The notes beneath the pieces were generated by a model. The model saw nothing but the letters and a program-made list of their open reading frames with translations, did no database searches and was not told the origin of the DNA. Position numbers and translations under genes: made by a program. Positions 18,623 through 26,505 of a DNA stretch of 56,632 nt are shown here, piece by piece (within the stretch, counting starts at the first letter, position 1; each line of letters begins with the position of its first letter). The DNA comes from JBDSZL01 sp039925145 (GTDB lineage: Bacteria > Acidobacteriota > Vicinamibacteria > Vicinamibacterales > SCN-69-37): positions 1 through 56,632 of the forward strand of contig JBDSZL010000034.1 in the NCBI GenBank assembly GCA_039925145.1, in the 5' to 3' direction.

Positions 18623-19069
18623 TCAGTTGAGGTCGATGAAGAAACCGGCGGAACGGCGCTGGGTCTGGCGCTCGCGCTGTTCGGCGATTTCCCTGGCTTC
18701 TTCGCAGTCCTTGCAGCGGACCGCGAATGGCAATGCGCGAAGGCGGCGTTCGGAGATTTCGTCGCCGCATTCAAAGCAGTAGCCGTAGGTCTTCTCGTCG
18801 AGTCTGGCCAGCGCTTCCTCAATTTTGTGGAGCGTCTCTGACTTCATCTGGATGAGAGCCAGCTCGATGTCGTCCTGAATGTCGGCCTCGGAGGCCTCGG
18901 CCGCGTCAAGCACGCCCTGCCCCTCGCCGGAGGCGCCGACGGCGCGCACGTCGCGCATTTTTTCCTGAACTTCATTCAGAATTTCGCGACGACGCTCCTC
19001 GAGGATGCGCTTGAGCTCGGCGTACCGCTCCCCGGCCATATCTGTCTGATTCGTGGTTCGTGAACTCAT
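18623..19069 (-). CDS. DksA/TraR-family zinc-finger protein
   Basis: The 148-residue protein has a coiled-coil N-terminal half (residues 12-60 and 75-105, with an acidic EASEADIQDD turn) and a C4 zinc finger, CFECGDEISERRL then CKDC. In this family the coiled coil enters the secondary channel of RNA polymerase and modulates stable-RNA and amino-acid promoters together with ppGpp. An Rsh enzyme that makes ppGpp is encoded 1 kb away. AGGAGG is placed ideally before the ATG, and a complete sigma-70 promoter lies 67 nt upstream. DksA proper or a general TraR-type regulator cannot be separated by eye. Confidence 0.87.
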   Translation of the reverse strand: MSSRTTNQTDMAGERYAELKRILEERRREILNEVQEKMRDVRAVGASGEGQGVLDAAEASEADIQDDIELALIQMKSETLHKIEEALARLDEKTYGYCFECGDEISERRLRALPFAVRCKDCEEAREIAEQRERQTQRRSAGFFIDLN

Positions 19070-19135
19070 AACGCCCTCCTATGAAGTTCGGCGTCTTGCC
19101 TGTATGCAGGCCAGCGTAAAGCAATAAAAATGCCA

Positions 19136-19164
19136 ATTATACGAACGGAGCGAGCTACTGTAAA
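19136..19164 (-). promoter_or_regulatory. Sigma-70 promoter of the dksA-like gene
   Basis: On the minus strand TTTACA (19159-19164) and TATAAT (19136-19141) are 17 bp apart. The predicted leader is about 60 nt and contains an AGGAGG ribosome site. Confidence 0.75.
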
Positions 19165-19344
19165 GACTCTGGACTGTCCTGTGTCGCGGTAGACGGGTGT
19201 CATTGTTTCCACTGGTACCCTTCGGAGGACCGCCAACACGCAACGCGACGGCTGCGACCACACGACGCTTGCTACGAGTCTGCCCGGTGTTAGACGTTCG
19301 TCAGGTGGTTTCTGGTTCGACTGGTCTGTTTAGGCACAGCCTTC
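19165..19344. other. Divergent intergenic interval with nothing recognised
   Basis: Between the dksA-like promoter and the rpmB promoter I see no gene, repeat or riboswitch. Short reading frames here lack a ribosome site and are antisense shadows. Confidence 0.5.
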
Positions 19345-19353
19345 TGCTATACT
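19345..19353 (+). promoter_or_regulatory. Extended -10 promoter of rpmB
   Basis: TGCTATACT is an extended -10 (TGN plus TATACT) about 42 bp before the rpmB ATG. The -35 region is weak, which is normal for extended -10 promoters. The leader ends with a GAGAGAG purine run acting as the ribosome site. Confidence 0.6.
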
Positions 19354-19395
19354 TGGGTGTTTTTCGGGGCCCAACGGTCCCAGGTGAGAGAGACC

Positions 19396-19587
19396 ATGGC
19401 CAAACACTGTGAGATTTGCGGCAAGACCCCGGTTTTTGGTCGGGTTCATAGCCACGCCAATAACGTCAGCGCCCGCCGGTTCGAGCCGAACCTGCAACGT
19501 GTGCGCGCCCTCGTCAACGGCGGGATTCGTCGCTTGCGCGTGTGCACGCGCTGCATCCGCTCCAACAAGGTCGTCAAAGCCGCCTGA
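19396..19587 (+). CDS. rpmB: Large ribosomal subunit protein bL28
   Basis: The 63-residue basic protein reads AKHCEICGKTPVFGRVHSHA at its start and contains RRLRVCTRCIRSNKVVKA at the end. CEIC and CTRC form the four-cysteine zinc site of the C+ type of L28. GTGAGAGAGACC sits before the ATG, which is chosen over an upstream in-frame ATG at 19357 that lies inside the leader. ridA follows. Confidence 0.95.
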   Translation: MAKHCEICGKTPVFGRVHSHANNVSARRFEPNLQRVRALVNGGIRRLRVCTRCIRSNKVVKAA

Positions 19588-19631
19588 AACGGGTCGTCGG
19601 TGACCAGGCTCTCCGCAGGGTGCCAATCCCG

Positions 19632-20027
19632 GTGACACGCGTGCCTGTATCCACCACTGGGGCTCCGGCTGCCATCGGACCGTACAGCCAGGCCATTCGC
19701 GCCGGCGGCTTCGTTTTCACTTCTGGACAGATACCGCTCGATCCCGCCACTGCCACTCTGATCAACGGCGACATTACGGCCCAGACCGAGCGCGTCATCC
19801 AGAACCTGTCTGAGGTGCTTGCCGCGGCGGGCTCATCGCTCGATGCGGTGGTGCGCACCACCGTGTATCTGATTGACATAAGTGAATTTGGCGCGATGAA
19901 CGAGGTCTACGCGCGCTACTTTCAGGAGCCGGCCCCAGCTCGCTCTACAATCCAGGCAGCGAAGCTGCCCCGCGACGCGCGCATCGAAATCGACGCCATT
20001 GCCGTCGTGCCCTCACCCGCCCGATAG
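19632..20027 (+). CDS. ridA: RidA family enamine/imine deaminase
   Basis: The 131-residue protein hydrolyses reactive 2-aminoacrylate and related enamines released by PLP enzymes. Family motifs are APAAIGPYSQAI, FTSGQIPLDPATA, VVRTTVYLIDISEFGAMNEVY and the catalytic arginine in ARSTIQAAKLPRDARIEID. Starts at GTG 19632 and GTG 19641 are both possible; the longer frame open from 19542 overlaps rpmB and is rejected. It ends 4 bp before the convergent rsh gene. Confidence 0.93.
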   Translation: MTRVPVSTTGAPAAIGPYSQAIRAGGFVFTSGQIPLDPATATLINGDITAQTERVIQNLSEVLAAAGSSLDAVVRTTVYLIDISEFGAMNEVYARYFQEPAPARSTIQAAKLPRDARIEIDAIAVVPSPAR

Positions 20028-20048
20028 CGGGTCAGCGGCTGGCCCGCT
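20026..20048. terminator. Hairpin at the ridA/rsh convergence
   Basis: AGCGGGTCAG (20026-20035) pairs with CTGGCCCGCT (20039-20048) with one G-U pair and a three-base loop. It spans the stop codons of both convergent genes and may separate the two transcripts, but it has no T-run. Confidence 0.4.
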
Positions 20049-22191
20049 CCACCGCCAGCACGCCGCCCACGTTTTTGATCGACTTCATCACCTTTTCGAG
20101 GTGCCGCAGATCGCTGATTTCGACCGTCATCCGGATGGATCCCAGGTGATCTTCGCCGACGGTCGCCTCCACATCTCTGATGTTCGTGTTGATGTCGGCA
20201 ATCCGTGAGCTCACGTCCGCGAGAATCCCCCGCCGATCCTCGACGCTGATCTTCAAGCGGACGGTGTATGGCAGGACGTCTGTGCCGTTGTCCCACTCGA
20301 CGTCAATACGCCGCTCTGGATCGAAGAGCAGGTTGGTCACGTTGGTGCACGCGGCAGAATGGACCGAGACGCCCTTCCCCCGGGTGATGTACCCCACGAT
20401 TCGTTCGCCGCGGATGGGGTTGCAGCACTTGGCCCGGAACACCATCACATCGTCGATCCCCCTCACTTTGATCTTGTCCTCGCCGCTCCCGGAGCCGAGC
20501 ACCCGCTTGACGACGCTCGCCAGGCCAGTCTCCGGTGCGCGCTCCTTCAACCCGTCCTGACCGGCGATGCGGTCGAGCACCGCCCTGGCGGTCACCTTGC
20601 CGTATCCGATGGCCGCATAGAGGTCTTCGAGCCGCGGCGCCCCAAAGTCGATGGCCACCCGTGCCAGGGCCTCGTCTGTGAGAGCTGCCTTGTCGACGGT
20701 GTACCGACGTAACTCCTTGTCGAACAATCGCCGTCCGAGCTCGACACTCCGCCGCTTTTCCTCGGCATGGATGAAGTGCTTGATCTTGTTGCGGGCTCGT
20801 GACGTGGCCACGAAGTTCAGCCAGTCGCGGCTCGGCGTGTGACCGGGCTGCGTCAGAATTTCGACGATGTCACCGTTGCTCAGACGGGTGCGTAGCGGCA
20901 CCATCCGGCCGTTCAAGCGGGCGCCCACGCACTGATGTCCGATGTCCGTGTGCACGAAGTAGGCGAAGTCGACGAGCGTCGCCCCGCGAGGCAGCGACTT
21001 CACTTCCCCCTTAGGGGTGAAGATGTACACCTCCTCGGGATACAGCTCGATCCGCAGGTTCTGCATGAACTCCTGCGGGTCGCGCACCTCCTGCTGCAGC
21101 TCCAGCAGACGGCGAAGCCAGTTGAAGTACTGCTCGTCTCGATCGGCCCCGACGCGCCCCTCCTTGTATTTCCAGTGCGCGGCAATCCCTTCATCGGCCG
21201 TCCGGTGCATCTCCTCGGTGCGAATCTGCACTTCGAACGGCACGCCGCCGTCGCCGACGACCGACGTGTGCAGCGACTGGTACCCGTTCGGCCGGGGCAT
21301 GGCGATGAAGTCCTTGAACCGGCCCGGAACTGGCGACCACATCTGATGGATGATACCGAGCACACCGTAACAGTCGTTCACGCTGGGCGTGATGACGCGC
21401 ACGGCGATGAAGTCGTAGACCTGATCGAGCGAAATCTTCTGGCGCTGGAGCTTCTGATGAATCGACCAGAGGCGCTTGATGCGGCCGTCGATCAGCACGA
21501 CGGGCACCTCCGCCTCCTGCAGACGCGTCTCGAGCTGGCGCCGGAGCGACTCGATCAGCCCCTCGGTGGCTCGCCGCTTGCGCTCCACGGCCAGCCGGAG
21601 GGCCTGATAGCTGGCTGGCTCGAGGTGCCGGAACGCCAGCTCCTCGAGCTCGTTCTTGATCTTGCTCATACCCAGGCGGTTGGCGATGGGCGCGTAGATG
21701 TCGCGCGTTTCCTGGGCGATCCTCGTGCGACGCTCTTCCGGCAGGTGGTGCAGGGTGCGCATGTTGTGCAGCCGGTCGGCCAGCTTGACCAGGATGACGC
21801 GGATGTCATCCACCATGGCCATCAGCATCTTGCGGAAGCTCTCAGCCTGGCGTTCTTCACTCGAGGCAAACTGCAGGCTGGAGAGCTTGGTGACCCCCTC
21901 GACGACATGCGCCACCTGCTCGCCGAACAACTCCCGGACCTTCTCGATCGTGTTCGGCGTGTCCTCGACGATGTCGTGGAGCAGTCCAGCCGCGAGGGCT
22001 GCGACGTCGAGGCGCATGTCCGCGAGGATGTCGGCGACCTCGAGCGGATGCACGAGGTACGGTTCCCCGGACCGGCGGACCTGTCCCTTGTGCTCGTACG
22101 CGGAGAACACGTACGCCCGCCGGAGCAGTTCCAGGTCTGCATCCGGGTTGAACCCACGGACTTTCTCGGTAAGGTCCTCGAACCGAATCAT
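20032..22191 (-). CDS. Bifunctional (p)ppGpp synthetase/hydrolase (Rel/SpoT type)
   Basis: The 719-residue protein sets the alarmone level in the stringent response. Domains in order: HD hydrolase with GLLHDIVEDTPNTIEKV near residue 70, synthetase with RFKDFIAMPRPNGYQSLHTS, TGS with YIFTPKGEVKSLPRGATLVD, and a C-terminal ACT domain (RLKISVEDRRGILADVSSRI). An intact HD site together with the RFKD form of the RxKD loop indicates a bifunctional Rel rather than a synthetase-only RelA. No Shine-Dalgarno is clear before the ATG. The DksA-like gene nearby may act with its product. Confidence 0.95.
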   Translation of the reverse strand: MIRFEDLTEKVRGFNPDADLELLRRAYVFSAYEHKGQVRRSGEPYLVHPLEVADILADMRLDVAALAAGLLHDIVEDTPNTIEKVRELFGEQVAHVVEGVTKLSSLQFASSEERQAESFRKMLMAMVDDIRVILVKLADRLHNMRTLHHLPEERRTRIAQETRDIYAPIANRLGMSKIKNELEELAFRHLEPASYQALRLAVERKRRATEGLIESLRRQLETRLQEAEVPVVLIDGRIKRLWSIHQKLQRQKISLDQVYDFIAVRVITPSVNDCYGVLGIIHQMWSPVPGRFKDFIAMPRPNGYQSLHTSVVGDGGVPFEVQIRTEEMHRTADEGIAAHWKYKEGRVGADRDEQYFNWLRRLLELQQEVRDPQEFMQNLRIELYPEEVYIFTPKGEVKSLPRGATLVDFAYFVHTDIGHQCVGARLNGRMVPLRTRLSNGDIVEILTQPGHTPSRDWLNFVATSRARNKIKHFIHAEEKRRSVELGRRLFDKELRRYTVDKAALTDEALARVAIDFGAPRLEDLYAAIGYGKVTARAVLDRIAGQDGLKERAPETGLASVVKRVLGSGSGEDKIKVRGIDDVMVFRAKCCNPIRGERIVGYITRGKGVSVHSAACTNVTNLLFDPERRIDVEWDNGTDVLPYTVRLKISVEDRRGILADVSSRIADINTNIRDVEATVGEDHLGSIRMTVEISDLRHLEKVMKSIKNVGGVLAVERASR

Positions 22192-22315
22192 AGGGGATGG
22201 TGTCTAACGGATCGGCGACGGAACGGGCGCGCGGCGTGTCGCGGTTCATGATACCGGAATTGCTCCCGAGGACCTTTTTCGCCCGGCAAACACGCGCGTC
22301 GCCGGGCCCGGTTGC

Positions 22316-22344
22316 TTGACGCAATTTTCACCGGTCACTATACT
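22316..22344 (+). promoter_or_regulatory. Sigma-70 promoter of the TPR lipoprotein gene
   Basis: TTGACG (22316-22321) and TATACT (22339-22344) are separated by 17 bp. The leader is about 60 nt and includes GGGGGGAGAGACCCC and a GAAAGGGGACG ribosome site. This is one of the clearest promoters in the window. Confidence 0.75.
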
Positions 22345-22412
22345 GGCCCGGTTCTTGACACATTGCTGGACCGCCGGGGGGAGAGACCCCGGCGACGCGA
22401 AAGGGGACGTGC

Positions 22413-23408
22413 ATGCACTCTGGATTCACGCGCACGGCAGTGATCGTTGTCGGCATCGCCGCTTCGACCACTGCGTGCGGCAAGTACTCGCTGAGCAGTA
22501 TTCTGTCGCTCAAGGCCTTCAAGGATGGCGTCGCGTCCTTTTCGAAGGGCGACTATCGCGGGGCCGTGCCGGAATTCGAAGAATCGGTTCGGCGCAATCC
22601 AGACTTCGGGCTGGCGTATTTCTATCTGGGCAACAGCTACGACAGCCAGTACAAGCCCGCGAAGAAGGGCGACCCCCAGAACGACGGGCTCGTCCCAAAA
22701 GCCGTCGAGAACTACCGCATCGCCATCGACAAGCTGAAGGACTCCACTGAGCCGCGCGCCGCGGAATTCCGCAAGCTGTCCTACGAGTACCTCATCGCCG
22801 CATATGGTTCGGACAAGCTCAACGAGTTCGACAAGGCGGAGCCCGCTGCCAAGGAGCTGATCGCCATCGAACCGGGCGAACCGAGCAACTACCAGGCGCT
22901 CGGCAAGCTGTACGAGGACCAGGGGCGGATGGAAGACGCCGAGGCGATGTTCCAGAAGGCCGTCGAGGTCAAGCCTGCGGATCCTCAGCCCTACCAGCAG
23001 CTGGCCGGCTTCTACAACCGCCAAGGCAAGTTCGAGAAGACGATGGAGGCGTTTCAGCAACGCGCCAACATGGAACCGAACAACCCAGAGGCCTGGCACC
23101 TCATGGGCAGCTATTACTACGACAAGGTGACGCGGGACAAGGCGCTGGCCAAGCCGCTCGCGATTAAGTACCTCGACGCTGGCGTTCAGGCGGAGGACAA
23201 GGCGATTGCCCTGAACACCGACTACTTCGAGGCGCTCACGTTCAAGAACCTGCTGCTGCGCCTTCAGGCGAATTTCGAGCCCGCCGGCTCGGCCAAGCAG
23301 AAGCAGCTCCTCGATCAGGCCAACCAGTTCTTCCAGCGCGCGCTGGCTGCCCAGGCGAAACAGGCCGGCCAGGCCGCGGCGCAAGCTGGGGCGACCAAGA
23401 AGGACTAA
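22413..23408 (+). CDS. TPR-repeat protein, probable lipoprotein
   Basis: The 331-residue protein starts with a basic and hydrophobic signal sequence ending in STTACGK, a plausible though atypical lipobox with Cys22. The mature part is made of about six tetratricopeptide repeats, seen for example in GDYRGAVPEFEESVRRNPDF, SNYQALGKLYEDQGRMEDAE and EAWHLMGSYYYDKVTRDKA, followed by an Ala/Gln/Lys-rich tail. TPR arrays are protein-interaction scaffolds; here it would act at the periplasmic side of a membrane. No neighbour suggests a partner. It has its own strong promoter and a hairpin after the stop, so it is monocistronic and probably well expressed. Confidence 0.82.
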   Translation: MHSGFTRTAVIVVGIAASTTACGKYSLSSILSLKAFKDGVASFSKGDYRGAVPEFEESVRRNPDFGLAYFYLGNSYDSQYKPAKKGDPQNDGLVPKAVENYRIAIDKLKDSTEPRAAEFRKLSYEYLIAAYGSDKLNEFDKAEPAAKELIAIEPGEPSNYQALGKLYEDQGRMEDAEAMFQKAVEVKPADPQPYQQLAGFYNRQGKFEKTMEAFQQRANMEPNNPEAWHLMGSYYYDKVTRDKALAKPLAIKYLDAGVQAEDKAIALNTDYFEALTFKNLLLRLQANFEPAGSAKQKQLLDQANQFFQRALAAQAKQAGQAAAQAGATKKD

Positions 23409-23428
23409 CCGAAAGAGACCGACCATCA

Positions 23429-23458
23429 GAGGTGCGGCTGAACGCAGCCGCACCTCTC
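23429..23458 (+). terminator. Perfect 13-bp hairpin after the TPR lipoprotein gene
   Basis: AGAGGTGCGGCTG and CAGCCGCACCTCT pair perfectly around an AACG loop, 20 bp after the stop. There is no T-run, but the stem strength and position suggest an intrinsic stop or 3'-end stabiliser. Confidence 0.6.
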
Positions 23459-23675
23459 CAGTCTCGCATCCACGCCCTCGTCGCTCCCGCCTCGTTCAGT
23501 TCAATCGCCTTCCCAGCGCACTCACGTTCCATGTGAATCGGTCCATCACCGGCCTGCGGTCGGCATGTCCCGACTGCAGTCACTCGCCTCGCGGCAGCGC
23601 GAAACACCGCCGTCTTCGTCCCGAGTTGGAGGATGCAAACCGGCGCAGCGCCGGGCTCCTCCCCCAAAAACACGA
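23459..23675. other. Convergent intergenic interval with nothing recognised
   Basis: The stretch between the two hairpins holds only short frames without ribosome sites. I see no RNA gene or repeat. Confidence 0.5.
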
Positions 23676-23705
23676 AGAGCCGGGCGATGAGGATCGCCCG
23701 GCTCT
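23676..23705 (-). terminator. Intrinsic terminator of the tonB-exb operon
   Basis: On the minus strand AGAGCCGGGCGAT and ATCGCCCGGCTCT form a 13-bp stem with a four-base loop, followed shortly by a GTTTTTG tract. It lies 22 bp after the exbD stop. Confidence 0.75.
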
Positions 23706-23727
23706 GAATTGTGCCGCGACGTGAGCG

Positions 23728-24192
23728 CTAGTTGCCGCCGGCTGCCTCTTTGCGCATGCCGTCGGTGACGATGCCGACTTTCTCGACGCCGCCGCCCACG
23801 GCCGCATCGATGACCGCCATGATCTCGCCGTAACGTACGGTGCCAGCGCCCATCAAGAAGAGAGTCTTGTCGTGACGCGTTTCGTAGATCTCACGGAATT
23901 TGGCCTGTGCCAGGGCAATCGGCACTTCCTGCTTGTTGATCGTCAGGCGATGATCTGCCGTGTAGTCCACGACGACCTGCCCCAGGATGTCCGCGGCCTT
24001 GGCGTTCTTGTTCGTCTCGAGCGGCAGATTGATGTCCATCCCCTTCTGCGTCAGAGGCAGCGCCGCCATGAAGATGATCAGCAGGACGAGGAGAACGTCG
24101 ATGAGCGGCGTCACGTTCATATCCGCAGAGACGTTCGGTTTGGCGGCCGAGACGACCCGGTCGGCGCCATGGTGCATATGCGCGTGCGACAT
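23728..24192 (-). CDS. exbD: ExbD/TolR family proton-channel protein with His-rich N-terminus
   Basis: The 154-residue protein has one membrane helix, NVTPLIDVLLVLLIIFMAAL, with the conserved proton-carrying aspartate, then a periplasmic domain. ExbD works with ExbB to couple the proton gradient to TonB or related proteins. The cytoplasmic N-terminus, MSHAHMHHGAD, has four histidines in the first eight residues, unusual for the family. It overlaps the other exbD by one base (TAATG) and is last in a four-gene operon. Confidence 0.93.
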   Translation of the reverse strand: MSHAHMHHGADRVVSAAKPNVSADMNVTPLIDVLLVLLIIFMAALPLTQKGMDINLPLETNKNAKAADILGQVVVDYTADHRLTINKQEVPIALAQAKFREIYETRHDKTLFLMGAGTVRYGEIMAVIDAAVGGGVEKVGIVTDGMRKEAAGGN

Positions 24193-24635
24193 TACTGACC
24201 TCCCGCTGCGGCCAGCGGACTTCCGGCCGGTTTCTCAGTGATAAGAGCCACCGAGTCGATCTGAGCGCCACGAAGAGCGTCCATCATCTTCATGATGGCG
24301 CCGTAGGGGGCGTCCTTGTCTCCCTTGAGATAGACGGTCTTCTCCGACTTCTCCTCGAGGATCGTCTTGAGCCTCGCCACAACGTCGCTTTCGGCCATCG
24401 GCAGCGCGTTGACGTACAACTGACTGTTTGCGTCCACGTAGACCGTGGTTTGATCGGCTGTGTCTGGCTTGTCCTTGGTGTTTCCCGCGGTCGGGAGAGT
24501 CATCTGGACGCCCTGCTGCAGCATGGGCGCGATGAGCATCATGATGATCAGCAGCACCAGCATCACGTCGACCAGCGGCGTGACGTTGATGTCTGATTTG
24601 ACGCCGCCTCTTGCGCCGCCAACATCCATTGCCAT
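24192..24635 (-). CDS. exbD: Second ExbD/TolR family protein
   Basis: The 147-residue paralogue has the same layout: short cytoplasmic N-terminus, helix SDINVTPLVDVMLVLLIIMM with the key aspartate, and a periplasmic domain with LKGDKDAPYGAIMKMMDALR. Two adjacent ExbD copies with one ExbB are common in Acidobacteria and Deltaproteobacteria, where mixed ExbD dimers may form. The next exbD starts on its stop codon. Confidence 0.93.
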   Translation of the reverse strand: MAMDVGGARGGVKSDINVTPLVDVMLVLLIIMMLIAPMLQQGVQMTLPTAGNTKDKPDTADQTTVYVDANSQLYVNALPMAESDVVARLKTILEEKSEKTVYLKGDKDAPYGAIMKMMDALRGAQIDSVALITEKPAGSPLAAAGGQ

Positions 24636-24750
24636 GGCGTGTACTCCTTAAACCCTGGTGCCGTCAGGACGCCGCGCCGCCACGGACGAGCCGTGGCGGA
24701 CGCTCTGCGCCCTGTCGGCACCGGTCCTGTGAACCAGGACCTCGATGCAA

Positions 24751-25422
24751 TTATGCCGTCTTCTTGATGAAGTAATCGACCAGCTCCGACGACGAGTTGT
24801 CCATTTCGACGTTGAAGTATTCGAGCCGACCGGTGAAGTAGTTGTACATCCACACAGCCGGGATGGCCACGACCAGTCCGAGCGCGGTCTCGATGAGCGC
24901 CTCTGAGATACCGCCCGAGACCGAGGCCAGACCGCCAGAGCCGGTTGCAGCAATGCCCTGGAACGCCGTGATGATACCGACCACGGTGCCGAGCAGTCCG
25001 ACGAATGGCGCGGTGGCTCCGATGGTGGCCAGAGCGGGAATGCCCTTCTTGAGGTCGTTCGACGTCAGCGCGGTCGCGCGCTGAATGGCGCGGCGCACGG
25101 TGTCGACGATGTCGTCGCGCTGCATCGAGCCACCACCCTCCTGCTGGAACTGATACTCCTGCAGGCCGGCCAGAACGACCTTCGCCAGGTGACTGTATTG
25201 GTACGTCTTGGCCTGCGAGACCGAGAGCGCATCCTTCAGACGGCCTTCCTTCAGGTGCTTGGCGACCTGCGGCGCATAGAGCTTCGACTGCTTGCGCGCC
25301 TGCGAGAACGTGTAGAACCGCTCGATTGCCACACCAAACGACCACATCGACATGAACACCAGAACGAAGGCGACGCCCTTGGCGACCACCCCCATCTGTG
25401 CCCACATATGCATCAAGTCCAT
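24751..25422 (-). CDS. exbB: MotA/TolQ/ExbB proton-channel family protein
   Basis: The 223-residue inner-membrane protein has three membrane helices: one at 12-34, and the pair around LATIGATAPFVGLLGTVVGI and ALIETALGLVVAIPAVWMYN. These pore motifs define the ExbB/TolQ family, which drives TonB (or TolA) with proton flow. CGGAGG lies before the ATG. A 115-bp gap separates it from the exbD copies and a 119-bp gap from tonB, but all lie on one strand between a single strong promoter and terminator. Confidence 0.92.
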   Translation of the reverse strand: MDLMHMWAQMGVVAKGVAFVLVFMSMWSFGVAIERFYTFSQARKQSKLYAPQVAKHLKEGRLKDALSVSQAKTYQYSHLAKVVLAGLQEYQFQQEGGGSMQRDDIVDTVRRAIQRATALTSNDLKKGIPALATIGATAPFVGLLGTVVGIITAFQGIAATGSGGLASVSGGISEALIETALGLVVAIPAVWMYNYFTGRLEYFNVEMDNSSSELVDYFIKKTA

Positions 25423-25541
25423 TTTTCCAGCCTCCGAACAACCTGTCTGAGTTGCGATGATCCAACACGAGTGACGGAGCCCAGGCTCGCCACCGGCACG
25501 AGCCGGGCCCCGACGTTACAGAACACTACCTTGCCGCACGC

Positions 25542-26273
25542 CTACTGCAGCGTGAAGTTCACGGTTACGGTCAACAACACCTCCACCGGCACATCGTTCA
25601 GTGTGGTGGGGCTGTACTTCCACTGCAGCACCGCATCTTGCGCTGCGTCGTCCAGCGTCTTGCCTGCCGACTTGATCACCTTGGCATCGCGCACACTGCC
25701 GTCCTTGCCGATCGTAGCCTCGATGACGACGTAGCCCTGCATCTTCGCGGTTTTGGCGAAGGCCGGGTATACCGGCTCTTTTCTCTGCAGGAGCTTAGGA
25801 TTCTTGATCAACCCGCCGGCACGAATGGGGACCTGGGGAGGCGGCGGGGGCGGTGCAGCAATGCCACCGACCACGCCCGTCGAGGACCCTGGCAATCCGG
25901 TACCGGAGATGCCACCGATGACCGCGTTCCCCAGGTTGCGGGGAGGCGGCGGAGGCGGCTCGACCTTGGGAATCTCCTTGGCCGCCTCGAGTGGCGCGGC
26001 ATCCACCTTCACATCCACCGGCTGAGGTGTGGGGGGCGTCGCGCTCGGCGGTGGCGGCGGTGGAGGCGGTGGGGGCGGGGGTGGCGGGGGCGCAGCCACG
26101 AATGCCATCACCGACTGAGGTGTTGGCAGCATGTCTGTGGCCATCAAGGGAATTACGATGAGCGCTCCGAGCCCAATCACGTGCGTGGCGATGGACAGCG
26201 GCACCGTGTACCACTTCTTCGTCCCGACCCTGATTGAGGGCTCAACTACATCGCCGAACATGTCGCGTGGCAC
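25542..26273 (-). CDS. tonB: TonB-type energy transducer with long polyproline spacer
   Basis: The 243-residue protein has a cytoplasmic start, one membrane helix at about 22-46, a periplasmic spacer with an uninterrupted 15-proline run plus further PPPPPP blocks, and a C-terminal TonB domain (EPVYPAFAKTAKMQGYVVIE, then the ATIGKDGSVRDAKV strand). TonB transmits ExbBD energy to outer-membrane receptors. The start is GTG at 26273, with AGGAGG seven bases before it; an ATG four codons later lacks such spacing. No TonB-dependent receptor is in the window. Confidence 0.93.
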   Translation of the reverse strand: MPRDMFGDVVEPSIRVGTKKWYTVPLSIATHVIGLGALIVIPLMATDMLPTPQSVMAFVAAPPPPPPPPPPPPPPPSATPPTPQPVDVKVDAAPLEAAKEIPKVEPPPPPPRNLGNAVIGGISGTGLPGSSTGVVGGIAAPPPPPPQVPIRAGGLIKNPKLLQRKEPVYPAFAKTAKMQGYVVIEATIGKDGSVRDAKVIKSAGKTLDDAAQDAVLQWKYSPTTLNDVPVEVLLTVTVNFTLQ

Positions 26274-26414
26274 AGCCGAACCTCCTTACCAACGTTCGAT
26301 GACCTCTCGGGTCGCTCAAGCCAGGCCGAACCCAGCATGGGCAGGACGGCCCGGAGCCCAGCCGCTGCCGGCTGGCGCGCCGCACATTCTCGAGCCATTT
26401 TCGAAAGGCCCGGA

Positions 26415-26444
26415 ATTATAGGCAGACCCGAAAAAATGTGTCAA
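26415..26444 (-). promoter_or_regulatory. Consensus sigma-70 promoter of the tonB-exbB-exbD-exbD operon
   Basis: On the minus strand TTGACA (26439-26444) and TATAAT (26415-26420) are both perfect and 18 bp apart. It lies about 140 bp before the tonB GTG. An inverted repeat overlaps its -35 end. Confidence 0.8.
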
Positions 26445-26461
26445 CGAACTCGATGTTCGTT
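26443..26461. promoter_or_regulatory. Candidate operator: 7-bp inverted repeat at the tonB promoter
   Basis: AACGAAC (26443-26449) and GTTCGTT (26455-26461) are perfect inverted repeats around TCGAT and touch the -35 hexamer of the tonB promoter. The arms resemble the CGAAC/GTTCG half-sites of Firmicute LexA boxes but the spacing is one base longer; the binding protein is unknown. Confidence 0.45.
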
Positions 26462-26505
26462 TAGACACCAGCGGTTCCTGAATGGACGCGCACATCCCTC
26501 TCGTC

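Noticed and set aside
20935..22251. 438-codon open frame on the plus strand
   Set aside because: It mirrors the Rel/SpoT gene on the other strand and has no family motif.
23533..23724. 63-codon plus-strand frame in the convergent gap
   Set aside because: It has no ribosome site, crosses the operon terminator hairpin and has no recognisable composition or motif.
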